Of a stretch of 64,000 nucleotides of DNA, positions 16,687 through 25,342 are shown in pieces. The notes under the pieces were generated by a model. The model searched no databases. It was not told the origin of the DNA and saw nothing but the letters and a program-made list of their open reading frames with translations. The translations under genes and the position numbers were made by a program. The DNA comes from Veillonella parvula DSM 2008. Its GTDB lineage: Bacteria; Bacillota; Negativicutes; Veillonellales; Veillonellaceae. Location: assembly GCF_000024945.1 (NCBI RefSeq), contig NC_013520.1, positions 768,501 to 832,500 of the forward strand, written 5' to 3'. Position 1 is the stretch's first letter. The number at the start of each line of letters is the position of its first letter.

Positions 16687-17253
16687 ATGAGAACATTATT
16701 TAAAGCATTATGTAATAATGATTTGAATCTACCAGGACACAGCGTTATTAAACATATGCATTATGATTCCTCAGGTAGTGATAGAACGGTATGTGAAATC
16801 GTATCGAAGGTGGCTAAAACCACCACAATTGGTATTATGGATCGCTCAGGCTTCTTGATGGTTGATTTACGACCAGTGCCAAAACAATTTAACATTCGTT
16901 CTACTATAAACCAACAGGGAACAGATGGTGCTATATCTTTCTCTAAGGAAGAGGTCATACGATTTGTAAATGATATTAATGATACGAATCCAATCCATCG
17001 TGAGAATCCTTATGTTGTTCCTGGCTGCATGATTTTAGAAACGATGTGGGATTTTTGGAATATTAGTAAATCTGCTCTGCAAATGGCGATTTATTTTCAT
17101 GCACCAGTTATTGCAGATGACAAGGTAACTTTGGTGGAATATCCTGAAGATGCTCATGTAGAAGGTTATATTGGTGATACATTGGCATTTTCGGCTACGT
17201 TTTTCGGTGAAAATGAAGATTCATCATCTTTGAAACAAAGATGTATTAGTTAG
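16687..17253 (+). CDS. MaoC-like hotdog-fold protein
   Basis: A 188-residue protein. The central part (about residues 80-120) reads FSKEEVIRFVNDINDTNPIH followed by a VVPGCMILETMW segment, which resembles the catalytic Asp..His helix of MaoC-type enoyl-CoA hydratases ((A)..ND.NP.H....A...GF..PV.PG). The likely activity is hydration/dehydration or thioester handling of an acyl-CoA. It is first in a run with bioY, a thiolase and an acyl-CoA ligase, which fits acyl-CoA chemistry. The substrate is unknown. It starts at ATG 15 bases after TAAAAGGACTG, nine bases before bioY begins at its end. Confidence 0.6.
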   Translation: MRTLFKALCNNDLNLPGHSVIKHMHYDSSGSDRTVCEIVSKVAKTTTIGIMDRSGFLMVDLRPVPKQFNIRSTINQQGTDGAISFSKEEVIRFVNDINDTNPIHRENPYVVPGCMILETMWDFWNISKSALQMAIYFHAPVIADDKVTLVEYPEDAHVEGYIGDTLAFSATFFGENEDSSSLKQRCIS

Positions 17254-17261
17254 AGGTAATT

Positions 17262-17774
17262 ATGGAAACAAGACGTTTAACAAAAATGGCTTTATTAACA
17301 GCCTTATTATGTATTTCAGCATATATTTCTTTCCCATTGCCATTTAGTCCCGCTATGGTAACGGCTTTGACTTTGGTAGCCACATTAATCGGCTTATTGT
17401 TACAGCCTAAGGATGCACTTATCGTATTTATCATTTATATTTTGCTTGGTGCAGTTGGGTTACCAGTATTTGTTGGCGGTACGGCTGGTCTTGGCAAATT
17501 GTTGGGACCAACAGGTGGCTTTATTTTTTCTTGGCCAGTTGCCTATACATTACTAAGTATCTTTAAAGGTTCTAAAAAAAGCTTTTTCTCTTATGCCTGG
17601 CGATCTCTTGTGATTACCATTCCTGTAGTGTACCTCTTTGGTGTAGCAGGTTTTATGATTGTTACAAAAACAGAACTTTGGGCGGCCTTGCCTGTAGTCA
17701 TGTTCCCATTTATTCCTGGAGATATCGTAAAATGTCTGGTTGCTTCTTGGTTAGCAACTAAAGTTAAAATTTAG
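17262..17774 (+). CDS. bioY: Biotin transporter BioY
   Basis: A 170-residue membrane protein with about six helices. It starts with METRRLTKMALLTALLCISA and has the typical BioY segments GLLLQPKDALIVFIIYILLG, VGLPVFVGGTAGLGKLLGPTGGF and FPFIPGDIVKC. BioY is the S component of the biotin ECF importer, binding biotin in the inner membrane. No bioM or bioN is adjacent, so it works alone or with a shared ECF module. It is nine bases after the hotdog gene. The promoter in front of the pair carries a BirA-like site, which would make expression respond to biotin. Confidence 0.93.
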   Translation: METRRLTKMALLTALLCISAYISFPLPFSPAMVTALTLVATLIGLLLQPKDALIVFIIYILLGAVGLPVFVGGTAGLGKLLGPTGGFIFSWPVAYTLLSIFKGSKKSFFSYAWRSLVITIPVVYLFGVAGFMIVTKTELWAALPVVMFPFIPGDIVKCLVASWLATKVKI

Positions 17775-17789
17775 AATACAATTAAAGTG

Positions 17790-17820
17790 GCATTCTGCGG
17801 GATGTCTCTTTTTTGCTTTT
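17790..17820 (+). terminator. Terminator after bioY
   Basis: GGCATTC (17790-17796), loop TGCG, GGATGTC (17801-17807), all seven positions pairing with two G-T pairs, then TCTTTTTTGCTTTT. It would lower transcription into the thiolase and ligase genes. Confidence 0.65.
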
Positions 17821-17836
17821 AATAGAAGGAGTATAT

Positions 17837-18943
17837 ATGTCAGTATATATTCATGGTGGGCTTAGAAGTCCTATCGGCGTTTTAAATGGACAATATAAAC
17901 ATATGAGACCCGAGATTTTGGGCTCTCAAGTAATTGATGAAATAATTAATCGTTATACTATTTCACATATAGATGGAATCTTCTGTGGTAATGCGGTTGG
18001 TACTGGTGGTAACCTTGGCCGTCTCATGGGGCTTATGTGTAATTTACCAAATTCTGTGCCTGCTATCACCGTTGATATGCAATGTGCCTCGGCATTAATG
18101 AGTATTGAGATGGCGTATACACATATTGTGTCAGGTGTTATGAATGCTGTCATTGCGGGTGGTATTGAAAGTTCTTCGTTACAGCCAGAGCGGGTGTATG
18201 CATCAGGGGATGATCGAAAAGGAACCTATAAGGTAGCTCAATTTACGCCCCAAAATCAATCTCTTTTAGCCATGCTCGAAGGGGCTGAGCGGACTATCCA
18301 TAAACACAATGTAACAAAGGAGGATTTATATCCACATATTATTGGCAGTCATCAAAGAGCATCAGCTGCTTTAGATAACCCATATTTACAGTCATATATT
18401 ATGCCTATTACTATAGATGGTAAAAGATGTATAGATGAATGTATTCGACCTACGATGAACGAGAAACTCTTGTCTAGGATGAAGCCTTTGTTGGGAGCTG
18501 ACTCTATTACAAATGCAGGTAATGCGTGTTTAACTCATGATGGAGCGGCCTTTGTATATTTATCTAATAAAAAGGGTCCTTTTAAAATTCATAGCGTTAA
18601 ACCTTGGGCAGGAAATCCTCAGTTTAGTCCGGAGGGCGCTCTTGAAAGTACAGAAGCCATTTTAAAACGTACAGGTTTAACTATGGATGATATTGATGTG
18701 GTGGAATGGAATGAAGCTTTTGCCATCATTGATGTTCTTTTTAACAAGGCGTACCCTAATCACATTAAAAAATATAACATGCTTGGAGGTGCCTTAGCTT
18801 ATGGACATCCCTATGGATGTTCTGGTGCCATATTAGTGCTTCACTGTATGGCTGCTTTAGAATCTTGTGGTGGTCGTTATGGTTTATGTGCTATTGCTGG
18901 TGCAGGGGGCACAGGTACGGCTTTAATTATGGAACGCATGTAA
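17837..18943 (+). CDS. Thiolase family protein (acetyl-CoA acetyltransferase-like)
   Basis: A 368-residue thiolase. The acyl-accepting Cys is in VDMQCASALMS; the second set is present as WNEAFAI, the His in LAYGHPYGCSG and the Cys in LCAIAGAGGTG, so the enzyme should be active in condensing or cleaving acyl-CoA chains. The start ATG 17837 follows AGAAGGAG; an upstream in-frame TTG lacks a site. The last glycine loop reads AGAGGTG rather than the usual GGGQG. The next gene, an acyl-CoA ligase, begins one base after the stop codon, so they are one unit. Bacillus subtilis yhfS (with yhfT and bioY-like yhfU) is the closest known arrangement. Confidence 0.85.
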   Translation: MSVYIHGGLRSPIGVLNGQYKHMRPEILGSQVIDEIINRYTISHIDGIFCGNAVGTGGNLGRLMGLMCNLPNSVPAITVDMQCASALMSIEMAYTHIVSGVMNAVIAGGIESSSLQPERVYASGDDRKGTYKVAQFTPQNQSLLAMLEGAERTIHKHNVTKEDLYPHIIGSHQRASAALDNPYLQSYIMPITIDGKRCIDECIRPTMNEKLLSRMKPLLGADSITNAGNACLTHDGAAFVYLSNKKGPFKIHSVKPWAGNPQFSPEGALESTEAILKRTGLTMDDIDVVEWNEAFAIIDVLFNKAYPNHIKKYNMLGGALAYGHPYGCSGAILVLHCMAALESCGGRYGLCAIAGAGGTGTALIMERM

Positions 18944-18944
18944 T

Positions 18945-20240
18945 ATGACAATTATTGAACGCTTACAACAGCATAAAGATTTAGAGCCCCATAAAATGGC
19001 TTTAATCGTAGATGACATACAATATACATATGGTGAACTATATGATGCTATTCTATCGGTCGGTATTAATAATACAAGTCGCATTGTAAATCTTACTCAG
19101 TCTAAAAAGACATTAAATACTAAGATTCTTTTAATTCAGGAACTGTCGTTTGTTGAACAACTTACACAGTGGCTTGGGGCATTACATAAAGGTAATATTC
19201 CTATGGTATGTCACAATGAGATGGATACGGCTTATGTAGATGAGCTAGCTCGTATTATAGCCTATGAAGGTGTACCGCCATTAGCTGATTTTGGGGTACT
19301 TACATCGGGGACTACGGGACGACCAAAATCTTTGTGGAGACGAGAAATGTCTTGGCGCGATTTTTTTGATATTCAAAATGATATTTTTCATATAAACAAA
19401 GATACTAAAATCTTTTTACAGGGAAGCTTTAGTTTCACAGGTGTTAGCAATATGGTCATTGCCTCTTTATGGACTGGAGGGACCGTGGTTACAACGAGTT
19501 CCTTGCGTCCTAGTAGATGGATGCAGCTTATAGAGGAATACAATGTAGACCATATATATGCATTACCAACGAAACTACGATTATTGGTTCGACATTGTAA
19601 AAGTAAATTATCATCCATTAAATACATCATTGCAGGATCTCAAGCTCTGGATCGACAATTAATGGAACAGTTACAACATATATGCCCTGATATGGAGTTT
19701 ATCTTGTACTATGGTGCATCAGAGCTTAACTATATAACGTATTGCACTGGTAAAGAATGGTTAGCGCGAGAAGGTACGGTAGGGAGACCATTTCCAACCG
19801 TGAAAATCGCAGAGAATGATAATGTCATTTATGTGACAACAAATTATCGTATTGAAGGAATTCCCAATACGTATACTGTAAATGATTGTGGATACATTGA
19901 TAGTGACGGGTATCTTATGTTTAATGGGAGAGCAGGTGACGTAATCAATAAAGGGGGATATAAAATTTCTATCCCAGAGATGGAATTGTATTTACAATCT
20001 TTACAAGGGGTTTCCGAGGTTGCTATTATCGATATTGCTGATGAGATACGAGGGGAAGACTATGTAGTTTATATGGTGCTAGATGGTGAGGTTAGATTGA
20101 GTGAAGTTATAGAACTTATTCATAATAAAAGACCTCCTGTAGAGTGGCCAAAAGCTATAATAGAAGTTCCTATGTTACCCCTTACGGAATGCTCAAAAGT
20201 TGATAAACGAAAGTTAAAAGAGTGGTATAATAAAGGGTAA
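18945..20240 (+). CDS. AMP-dependent acyl-CoA ligase
   Basis: A 431-residue adenylate-forming enzyme. The P-loop-like motif LTSGTTGRPKS is present, also YGASEL, and the hinge motif GRAGDVINKGGYKI, followed by a C-terminal subdomain with the catalytic Lys in SKVDKRKLKEW. The protein is shorter than full-length acyl-CoA synthetases (about 500-550), mainly through a reduced N-terminal domain, as in YhfT-like ligases. It would activate a fatty or dicarboxylic acid as acyl-CoA. Pairing with the thiolase and bioY suggests biotin-related or medium-chain acid metabolism; the substrate is not shown by the sequence. Confidence 0.82.
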   Translation: MTIIERLQQHKDLEPHKMALIVDDIQYTYGELYDAILSVGINNTSRIVNLTQSKKTLNTKILLIQELSFVEQLTQWLGALHKGNIPMVCHNEMDTAYVDELARIIAYEGVPPLADFGVLTSGTTGRPKSLWRREMSWRDFFDIQNDIFHINKDTKIFLQGSFSFTGVSNMVIASLWTGGTVVTTSSLRPSRWMQLIEEYNVDHIYALPTKLRLLVRHCKSKLSSIKYIIAGSQALDRQLMEQLQHICPDMEFILYYGASELNYITYCTGKEWLAREGTVGRPFPTVKIAENDNVIYVTTNYRIEGIPNTYTVNDCGYIDSDGYLMFNGRAGDVINKGGYKISIPEMELYLQSLQGVSEVAIIDIADEIRGEDYVVYMVLDGEVRLSEVIELIHNKRPPVEWPKAIIEVPMLPLTECSKVDKRKLKEWYNKG

Positions 20241-20267
20241 ACATTTTTTGTACTACAAGGAGGCATC

Positions 20268-21266
20268 ATGCAGATTAATAAGGCGGCGCTAGAGATTTTT
20301 GACTTTACATCCTCGTTAGCTGTATATTCTGAACATGAATTAAAGGTTGGGGATCAAGCTATACAAGATTATATTGCAAATCATGTAGTTAAGGCTTTCA
20401 AAGATCCAGGGGCTAGAACCGGAACCTTACATGATGCGAGTCCTGTAGGCAAACAATTAGTAGACTATAAAAATGGAGCGCTTAAGTTTATTGATTTATC
20501 TAAGAATTTAGGTGAAAGCTTGTTTACATATATGAAACAAGCTACTGATTCTGTTGTTATTGATACAATTATCTGTGAAGCCGTTACGGATACGCCTTAT
20601 GTTTGTATTCTTTTGTGTCAAGCTCATGATGCTTTTACCCATCAATTATTCAGTGAAGATGATGGTACATTGGCTACAGAACTCGTTTCTCATAAGGCAG
20701 TACTACCTATGCCATCACAAAAATTACGGGCCTTTGCATCTATTAATCTCTCTAATTTTAGTGTTCGTATTTTTGAACCTAAAGGTGAATTTGATGGTGA
20801 GGTATCCTATATCCTAGCAGATAAGGTCTTGCAATTAGGGACTAATCAATCCTCGCGAGATACGGTGAGAAAGGTAAAGACTATCGTAGATAAGGTGGCT
20901 CAAGCTCATGAGTCTGATGGCGTTGTTGAGTTGACAACGGCTAAATCTATGATTGCTAAAAATGCAGAAGTATCAGATACCGTTGATCCTGTTCGTATTG
21001 TAGAAGAGGTATTTAAAGCGAATCCTATTCAACAAGAGGCGGCAAAGAAAGAATTAGCTGATGCGGATATGCTGCGTCCTTTGCCAGTAAATCGTGAGTT
21101 TGCCACGAAGGTTGGAGAGCATCATAAGATTAAAACAGATACAGGTATTGAGATTTCATTTCCTGTAGAATATATGAAAAATCGTGAGTTTATTGAGATA
21201 AAAACTAATGATGATGGTACTTTGCGTATTGAATTAAAAAATATTAATAAAATCGTAAATAAATAG
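20268..21266 (+). CDS. Nucleoid-associated protein (NdpA/YejK family)
   Basis: A 332-residue protein of the 37-kDa nucleoid-associated family. The N-terminal part (NKAALEIFDFTSSLAVYSEHEL), central KSMIAKNA and the C-terminal half with DTGIEISFPVEYMKN are as in this family, whose E. coli member YejK associates with the nucleoid and topoisomerase IV; its exact function is unknown. The start follows AAGGAGG. It sits 27 bases after the acyl-CoA ligase but has an unrelated role, so co-transcription is likely incidental. Confidence 0.8.
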   Translation: MQINKAALEIFDFTSSLAVYSEHELKVGDQAIQDYIANHVVKAFKDPGARTGTLHDASPVGKQLVDYKNGALKFIDLSKNLGESLFTYMKQATDSVVIDTIICEAVTDTPYVCILLCQAHDAFTHQLFSEDDGTLATELVSHKAVLPMPSQKLRAFASINLSNFSVRIFEPKGEFDGEVSYILADKVLQLGTNQSSRDTVRKVKTIVDKVAQAHESDGVVELTTAKSMIAKNAEVSDTVDPVRIVEEVFKANPIQQEAAKKELADADMLRPLPVNREFATKVGEHHKIKTDTGIEISFPVEYMKNREFIEIKTNDDGTLRIELKNINKIVNK

Positions 21267-21347
21267 TAATGAAAAATTATATTTGTCTATAGAAATATAT
21301 TATGTAATGATTAAATTTATTTGCTATGCTAGTATATGGAGGTTATG

Positions 21348-21839
21348 ATGAGTAAAGAGAAACATAAAAAAACAAACGCATTACGTATTTTAGATACTCA
21401 TAAGATACCTTATAGTATTAGCGAATATGAGTGGTCTGAAGAGCGTGCTGCTGGCCTTCATGTAGTAGAAGCATTAAAACTCGATGAGAAACAAGTCTTT
21501 AAAACATTAGTTGGCAAAGGTGACAAAACTGGATATGTAGTATTCTGTATTCCTGTGGCTGAAGAGTTAGATATGAAACAGGCAGCACGTGTTAGTCATA
21601 ATAAGTCTGTAGAGCTTGTTCATGTTAAGGATTTGTTAAGTATTACAGGTTATTTGCGCGGTGGATGTTCTCCAGTAGGCATGAAAAAAGCATTTCCTAC
21701 CTATTTTGATGCTACTATGGAACCCCAAAAGTTTGTATATGTAAGCGTAGGTTTACGCGGGATGCAAATGAAGGTAAATCCAAAGGATTTGGCATCTGTC
21801 GTAAATGCTGAATTTGTTGAACTGACAATGGACCATTAA
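21348..21839 (+). CDS. ybaK: Cys-tRNA(Pro)/aminoacyl-tRNA deacylase YbaK
   Basis: A 163-residue YbaK/EbsC-type deacylase that clears mischarged Cys-tRNA(Pro). Typical motifs are KTLVGKGDKTGYVVFCIPV (with the central Lys), and GYLRGGCSPVGMKKAFPTY. ATG 21348 is chosen because GGAGG (21338-21342) is five bases upstream; upstream ATGs overlap the ribosome site. Length is normal. It lies nine bases before the RNase H gene. Confidence 0.92.
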   Translation: MSKEKHKKTNALRILDTHKIPYSISEYEWSEERAAGLHVVEALKLDEKQVFKTLVGKGDKTGYVVFCIPVAEELDMKQAARVSHNKSVELVHVKDLLSITGYLRGGCSPVGMKKAFPTYFDATMEPQKFVYVSVGLRGMQMKVNPKDLASVVNAEFVELTMDH

Positions 21840-21848
21840 GGGGGACGT

Positions 21849-22574
21849 ATGGCAAAAAAGTTTTATGCTGTTCGTCAGGGCCGTGTACCAGGAGTTTATA
21901 CTACATGGTCTGACTGTGAGAAACAAGTAAAGGGCTATGGTGGTGCTATCTACAAATCATTTTCGACAGAAGTAGAAGCACGTGCTTTTGTAGAGAATTC
22001 AGGTTTGTCTTTAAGTGATTTTATGAGCGCTAAAAAGAGTGAACTTAAATTGCCACAAGAAGTGAAGTTTAAATCTATAAATTCTAGGCCTATAGTTTCT
22101 AGTTCTAGTATTCAAAGTAAAGTATCAGCAAGTGTTGTGAAACCAGATTTTACTACTCCAAACTATATGGTTGCGTATATCGATGGTAGTTATAATAAAG
22201 AGACCAATACTGTTGGGGCAGGTGGGGTTATCTTTTTGAATGGCAAGAGGAAAACTTTTTCTTTTTCCTCTACTGATAAACGATATACATCGTTTTGGAA
22301 TGTAGCTGGCGAGTTGTTGGCTGCTATGCATGTTATGAAATATGCGGTTGATAGTGGGATTTCTGAATGTTCACTTTACTATGATTATATGGGCATAGAA
22401 ATGTGGGCTACTAAGGGATGGAAACGTAATAATGAGCTAACCCAAGAGTACTCAGCATTTTATGATTCTATAAAAAATCGTGTGCGAGTTTACTTTCACA
22501 AGGTGGCTGCTCATACAGGCGATACATATAATGAAATGGCTGATGCACTAGCAAAACAAGGTGCAGGTATTTAA
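21849..22574 (+). CDS. rnhA: Ribonuclease H with viroplasmin domain
   Basis: A 241-residue RNase HI. An N-terminal caulimovirus viroplasmin/RHBD domain (about residues 3-48: KFYAVRQGRVPGVYTTWSDC) binds RNA/DNA hybrid, then a linker, then the catalytic domain from about residue 105. Active-site acidic residues are visible: YIDGSYN (Asp), AGELLAAMHV (Glu), YYDYMG (Asp) and TYNEMADALA (Asp, after the conserved AAHTGD). It removes RNA from hybrids. Start follows AAGGGGGACG. It overlaps nothing and ends just before an epimerase gene. Confidence 0.9.
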   Translation: MAKKFYAVRQGRVPGVYTTWSDCEKQVKGYGGAIYKSFSTEVEARAFVENSGLSLSDFMSAKKSELKLPQEVKFKSINSRPIVSSSSIQSKVSASVVKPDFTTPNYMVAYIDGSYNKETNTVGAGGVIFLNGKRKTFSFSSTDKRYTSFWNVAGELLAAMHVMKYAVDSGISECSLYYDYMGIEMWATKGWKRNNELTQEYSAFYDSIKNRVRVYFHKVAAHTGDTYNEMADALAKQGAGI

Positions 22575-22596
22575 AGATGTTAGAAGGGAGGGCGCT

Positions 22597-23520
22597 ATGA
22601 ATATATGTGTTACTGGTGGGGCCGGATTTATTGGGTCCCATTTAGTTGATAGATTAATTGAATTAGGGCACGATGTACTCGTTATAGATGATTTATCTAC
22701 AGGTATGCGCTCCTTTGTACATGAAGATGCTCGATTTATTGAGATGGATGTACGAGATCCAAAATTACTATCTGTATTTGAAGAGTTTAAGCCGGCTATC
22801 GTATTTCATGAAGCGGCACAAACAATGGTTCAATCCTCCATGGAGAACCCAAGTTATGACTGTGATGTAAATCTAATAGGGCTTATTAATGTTCTCGATG
22901 CTTGTCGTAAAGTGAAAGTTGAACAATTTTTAATGCCTTCATCAGCTGCTGTATATGGTGACTTGGCAGTATTGCCATTGACTGAAGACTTGAGTGGTAT
23001 GCCTTCGTCTTTTTACGGCTTGACAAAGCTTACTGCAGAAGGTTATTTGCGTATTTATCATGAAGCTTTTGGATTAAATACAGTATGCTTTAGATATGCT
23101 AATGTATATGGACCACGTCAAGGTGATGGCGGTGAAGGTGGCGTTATCAGTATTTTCAACCGCTTGATTGTCGAAGGGCAACCATTAACTGTATTTGGTG
23201 ATGGTGAGCAAACTAGAGATTTCATTTATGTAGATGATGTGGTAGATGCTAATATTAAGGCTATGGAGAATGGTCAATGCACAGGTATTTATAATGTATC
23301 TACCAATAAGGGAACATCTGTGAATGAGTTGATTACGCGATTCCGGGCTATTAGTGGGACAGATTTTATGGTTTATTATGAAAATGAACGTATAGGGGAT
23401 ATTAAACATTCGCGCTTAAGTAATGTGAAAGCTGAACGTGATTTTGGTTTTATTGCCACTACAACATTAGAAGCTGGTTTACAAAAGACATTGGAATATT
23501 TTAAAGCTCATCATAAGTAA
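22597..23520 (+). CDS. NAD-dependent sugar-nucleotide epimerase (UDP-glucose 4-epimerase-like)
   Basis: A 307-residue extended short-chain dehydrogenase. The NAD-binding GGAGFIGSHL is at the N-terminus; catalytic residues are SSAAVYGD and YGLTK (Tyr-X3-Lys). RYANVYGPRQ and RDFIYVDDVV are typical of UDP-glucose/UDP-GlcNAc 4-epimerases. It resembles the short bacterial GalE class. ATG 22597 follows GGGAGGGCG; an upstream in-frame ATG at 22561 lies in the previous gene. A second GalE-type gene is 2.7 kb downstream; which is the true GalE cannot be told, but the longer one resembles classical GalE more. Confidence 0.88.
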   Translation: MNICVTGGAGFIGSHLVDRLIELGHDVLVIDDLSTGMRSFVHEDARFIEMDVRDPKLLSVFEEFKPAIVFHEAAQTMVQSSMENPSYDCDVNLIGLINVLDACRKVKVEQFLMPSSAAVYGDLAVLPLTEDLSGMPSSFYGLTKLTAEGYLRIYHEAFGLNTVCFRYANVYGPRQGDGGEGGVISIFNRLIVEGQPLTVFGDGEQTRDFIYVDDVVDANIKAMENGQCTGIYNVSTNKGTSVNELITRFRAISGTDFMVYYENERIGDIKHSRLSNVKAERDFGFIATTTLEAGLQKTLEYFKAHHK

Positions 23521-23540
23521 GAAAAATAAGGTTTGGGGAT

Positions 23541-23813
23541 ATGAGTGATACGCAATTTTGGGTGACCGTAGGTATTTGGAATCTTATCGTATTTAGTCTG
23601 TATGGATATGATAAATTATGTGCCATTAATGGATATGATCGAATTTCAGAGTTTACATTATTATTTTTAGCGTTTGCCTTTGGGGGTGTTGGTGCTTTAT
23701 TAGGCATGGTCCTATGGCGTCATAAGACATTAAAATTTAAATTAGCCATTCCTTTTGCATTACTTTGGTCTGTATATGCGGTTGGATTCGGTTATGGCTT
23801 GTGGGTAAAATGA
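23541..23813 (+). CDS. DUF1294 family membrane protein
   Basis: A 90-residue protein with about three hydrophobic helices. The motif YGYDKLCAINGYDRISE and FGGVGALLGMVLWRHKTLKFKL are typical of DUF1294, a small conserved membrane family of unknown function. It begins 20 bases after the epimerase gene, after TTTGGGGAT. Confidence 0.85.
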   Translation: MSDTQFWVTVGIWNLIVFSLYGYDKLCAINGYDRISEFTLLFLAFAFGGVGALLGMVLWRHKTLKFKLAIPFALLWSVYAVGFGYGLWVK

Positions 23814-23837
23814 TTGTATAAACTAATATTTTATTCA

Positions 23838-23861
23838 TTCTTTTATGGTATAATAAAAGAA
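23838..23861 (+). promoter_or_regulatory. Extended -10 inside a palindrome, before pgi
   Basis: TTCTTTTAT (23838-23846) and ATAAAAGAA (23853-23861) are perfect complements around six bases. The hexamer TATAAT (23849-23854), preceded by TGG, is an extended -10. Likely the pgi promoter; the palindrome may be an operator or chance. Confidence 0.45.
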
Positions 23862-23896
23862 TATTGTACATAAAATGTCAGTGAAGGAGATATTTG

Positions 23897-25333
23897 ATGT
23901 TGCGATTACAATCAGGTTTTGAGTTAGATTATGCTAATATATATAATGAAAGTTGCATACAAGAACGTGATGTGAATAATTTTGAACGGGCTATACAAAA
24001 TGTATGGCGTCATACAAATATTTTGCGTTCTACAGGCTTCGAAGAAGGTCATGTTTCTAAAGATGGTTTACCTGAACCTGTGTTGTTTTACCAACTTCCA
24101 TATATTTCAGAAGATGGTATCAATACACCAGATATGTTAGAGCGGCTTTACGAATTACGTGACTACGCACGCCATAATATTGATACAGTTGTATCCGTAG
24201 GTATTGGGGGCTCCTATTTGGGGAGCAAAGTTATTTTTGATGTGCAGTGTGGAGCGTTTTGGAATAACTACAGTGCAGAGGAACGTGGCGGCTATCCTAG
24301 GATGTACTTTGCAGGCTTTAATGTGGATGGTGATTACTTAGTAGGGCTAATTCGTACGTTAGAGTGTCAAGCTCAGAAAAAAGGTCCTGATTATAAGGTG
24401 ATGCTCGTTATTAATTCTAAGTCTGGATCTACCATTGAACCAATGGCTAACTTCATGATTTTGGAGAAGGCTTTACAAGATCGTAATATTAACTACGAAG
24501 TGATAGCTGTTACAGATGTATCTGATGATGAACATCCTACAATTTTACGATCTATGGCGATAGAAAATAATTGGAAGACCTATAGCATTCCTTATGGTGT
24601 AGGTGGTCGTTTCTCTGTATTTACAGAAGTTGGTTTTGTAACAGCCGCTCTTGTAGGATTTGATATTGAAGGATTCTTAGCTGGTGCTGCATCTATGGAT
24701 GCAGCATGTCAAGAAGAAGACATTTTTAAAAATCCAGGCCTTTTAAGTGCATTATTGAAATATATCGCATCTGAACGATATGGTCGTATTATAGAGGTGT
24801 TTATGCCTTATAGTGAAGCACTCCACTCATTATCTGATTGGTATGTGCAGCTCTTATCAGAGTCTCTTGGAAAAATGAGTAATACTTGTCTACCATATGG
24901 CCGTACGCCAGTTGCTGCAGTAGGTACTATGGATATGCATGCTCAAGTTCAAGAGCATCAAGAGGGGCGCCTAAATAAGGTAGTTCAATTTATTAAGGTT
25001 AAGGATTGGAAACATAATCTCATTGTTCCAGATTCCTATAGTCAATATGAATGCTTACACTCTCTATCTGATGTAGGCATTTGTGATATTTTAAACATTG
25101 CTTTAGATGCTAATAGAGAAGCCTTGTCTAGTGACAATCGTTTTAACATGACTATAACTGTACCAACATTAAACGCATTCCATTTAGGAGAAATTATGTT
25201 TATGCATTGTTGGGCCGTTTATTTTGAGTCCATTTTTGCGGGCGTTGATGCTTTTGATCAACCAGGGGTAGAGGTTTATAAGCGTCTCATCGGACCCAAA
25301 TTGGCTCGAGCAAAGGAAGTACATAATTCATGA
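23897..25333 (+). CDS. pgi: Glucose-6-phosphate isomerase
   Basis: A 478-residue cytosolic enzyme interconverting glucose 6-phosphate and fructose 6-phosphate. VSVGIGGSYLGSK, SKSGSTIEP and YGVGGRFSVFT are the Pgi substrate-binding motifs; MDMHAQVQEHQEGR holds the later catalytic stretch, with Glu in the region GKMSNTCLP upstream. ATG 23897 follows GAAGGAGA by six bases; an in-frame TTG at 23894 is less likely. The gene is followed nine bases later by galE, so the pair supplies hexose phosphates and UDP-sugars together. Confidence 0.93.
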   Translation: MLRLQSGFELDYANIYNESCIQERDVNNFERAIQNVWRHTNILRSTGFEEGHVSKDGLPEPVLFYQLPYISEDGINTPDMLERLYELRDYARHNIDTVVSVGIGGSYLGSKVIFDVQCGAFWNNYSAEERGGYPRMYFAGFNVDGDYLVGLIRTLECQAQKKGPDYKVMLVINSKSGSTIEPMANFMILEKALQDRNINYEVIAVTDVSDDEHPTILRSMAIENNWKTYSIPYGVGGRFSVFTEVGFVTAALVGFDIEGFLAGAASMDAACQEEDIFKNPGLLSALLKYIASERYGRIIEVFMPYSEALHSLSDWYVQLLSESLGKMSNTCLPYGRTPVAAVGTMDMHAQVQEHQEGRLNKVVQFIKVKDWKHNLIVPDSYSQYECLHSLSDVGICDILNIALDANREALSSDNRFNMTITVPTLNAFHLGEIMFMHCWAVYFESIFAGVDAFDQPGVEVYKRLIGPKLARAKEVHNS

Positions 25334-25342
25334 GGGGGAACT

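Noticed and set aside
22561-22596. ATG 22561 as start of the first epimerase
   Set aside because: It lies inside the RNase H gene with no ribosome site; ATG 22597 follows GGGAGGG and gives the family N-terminus.
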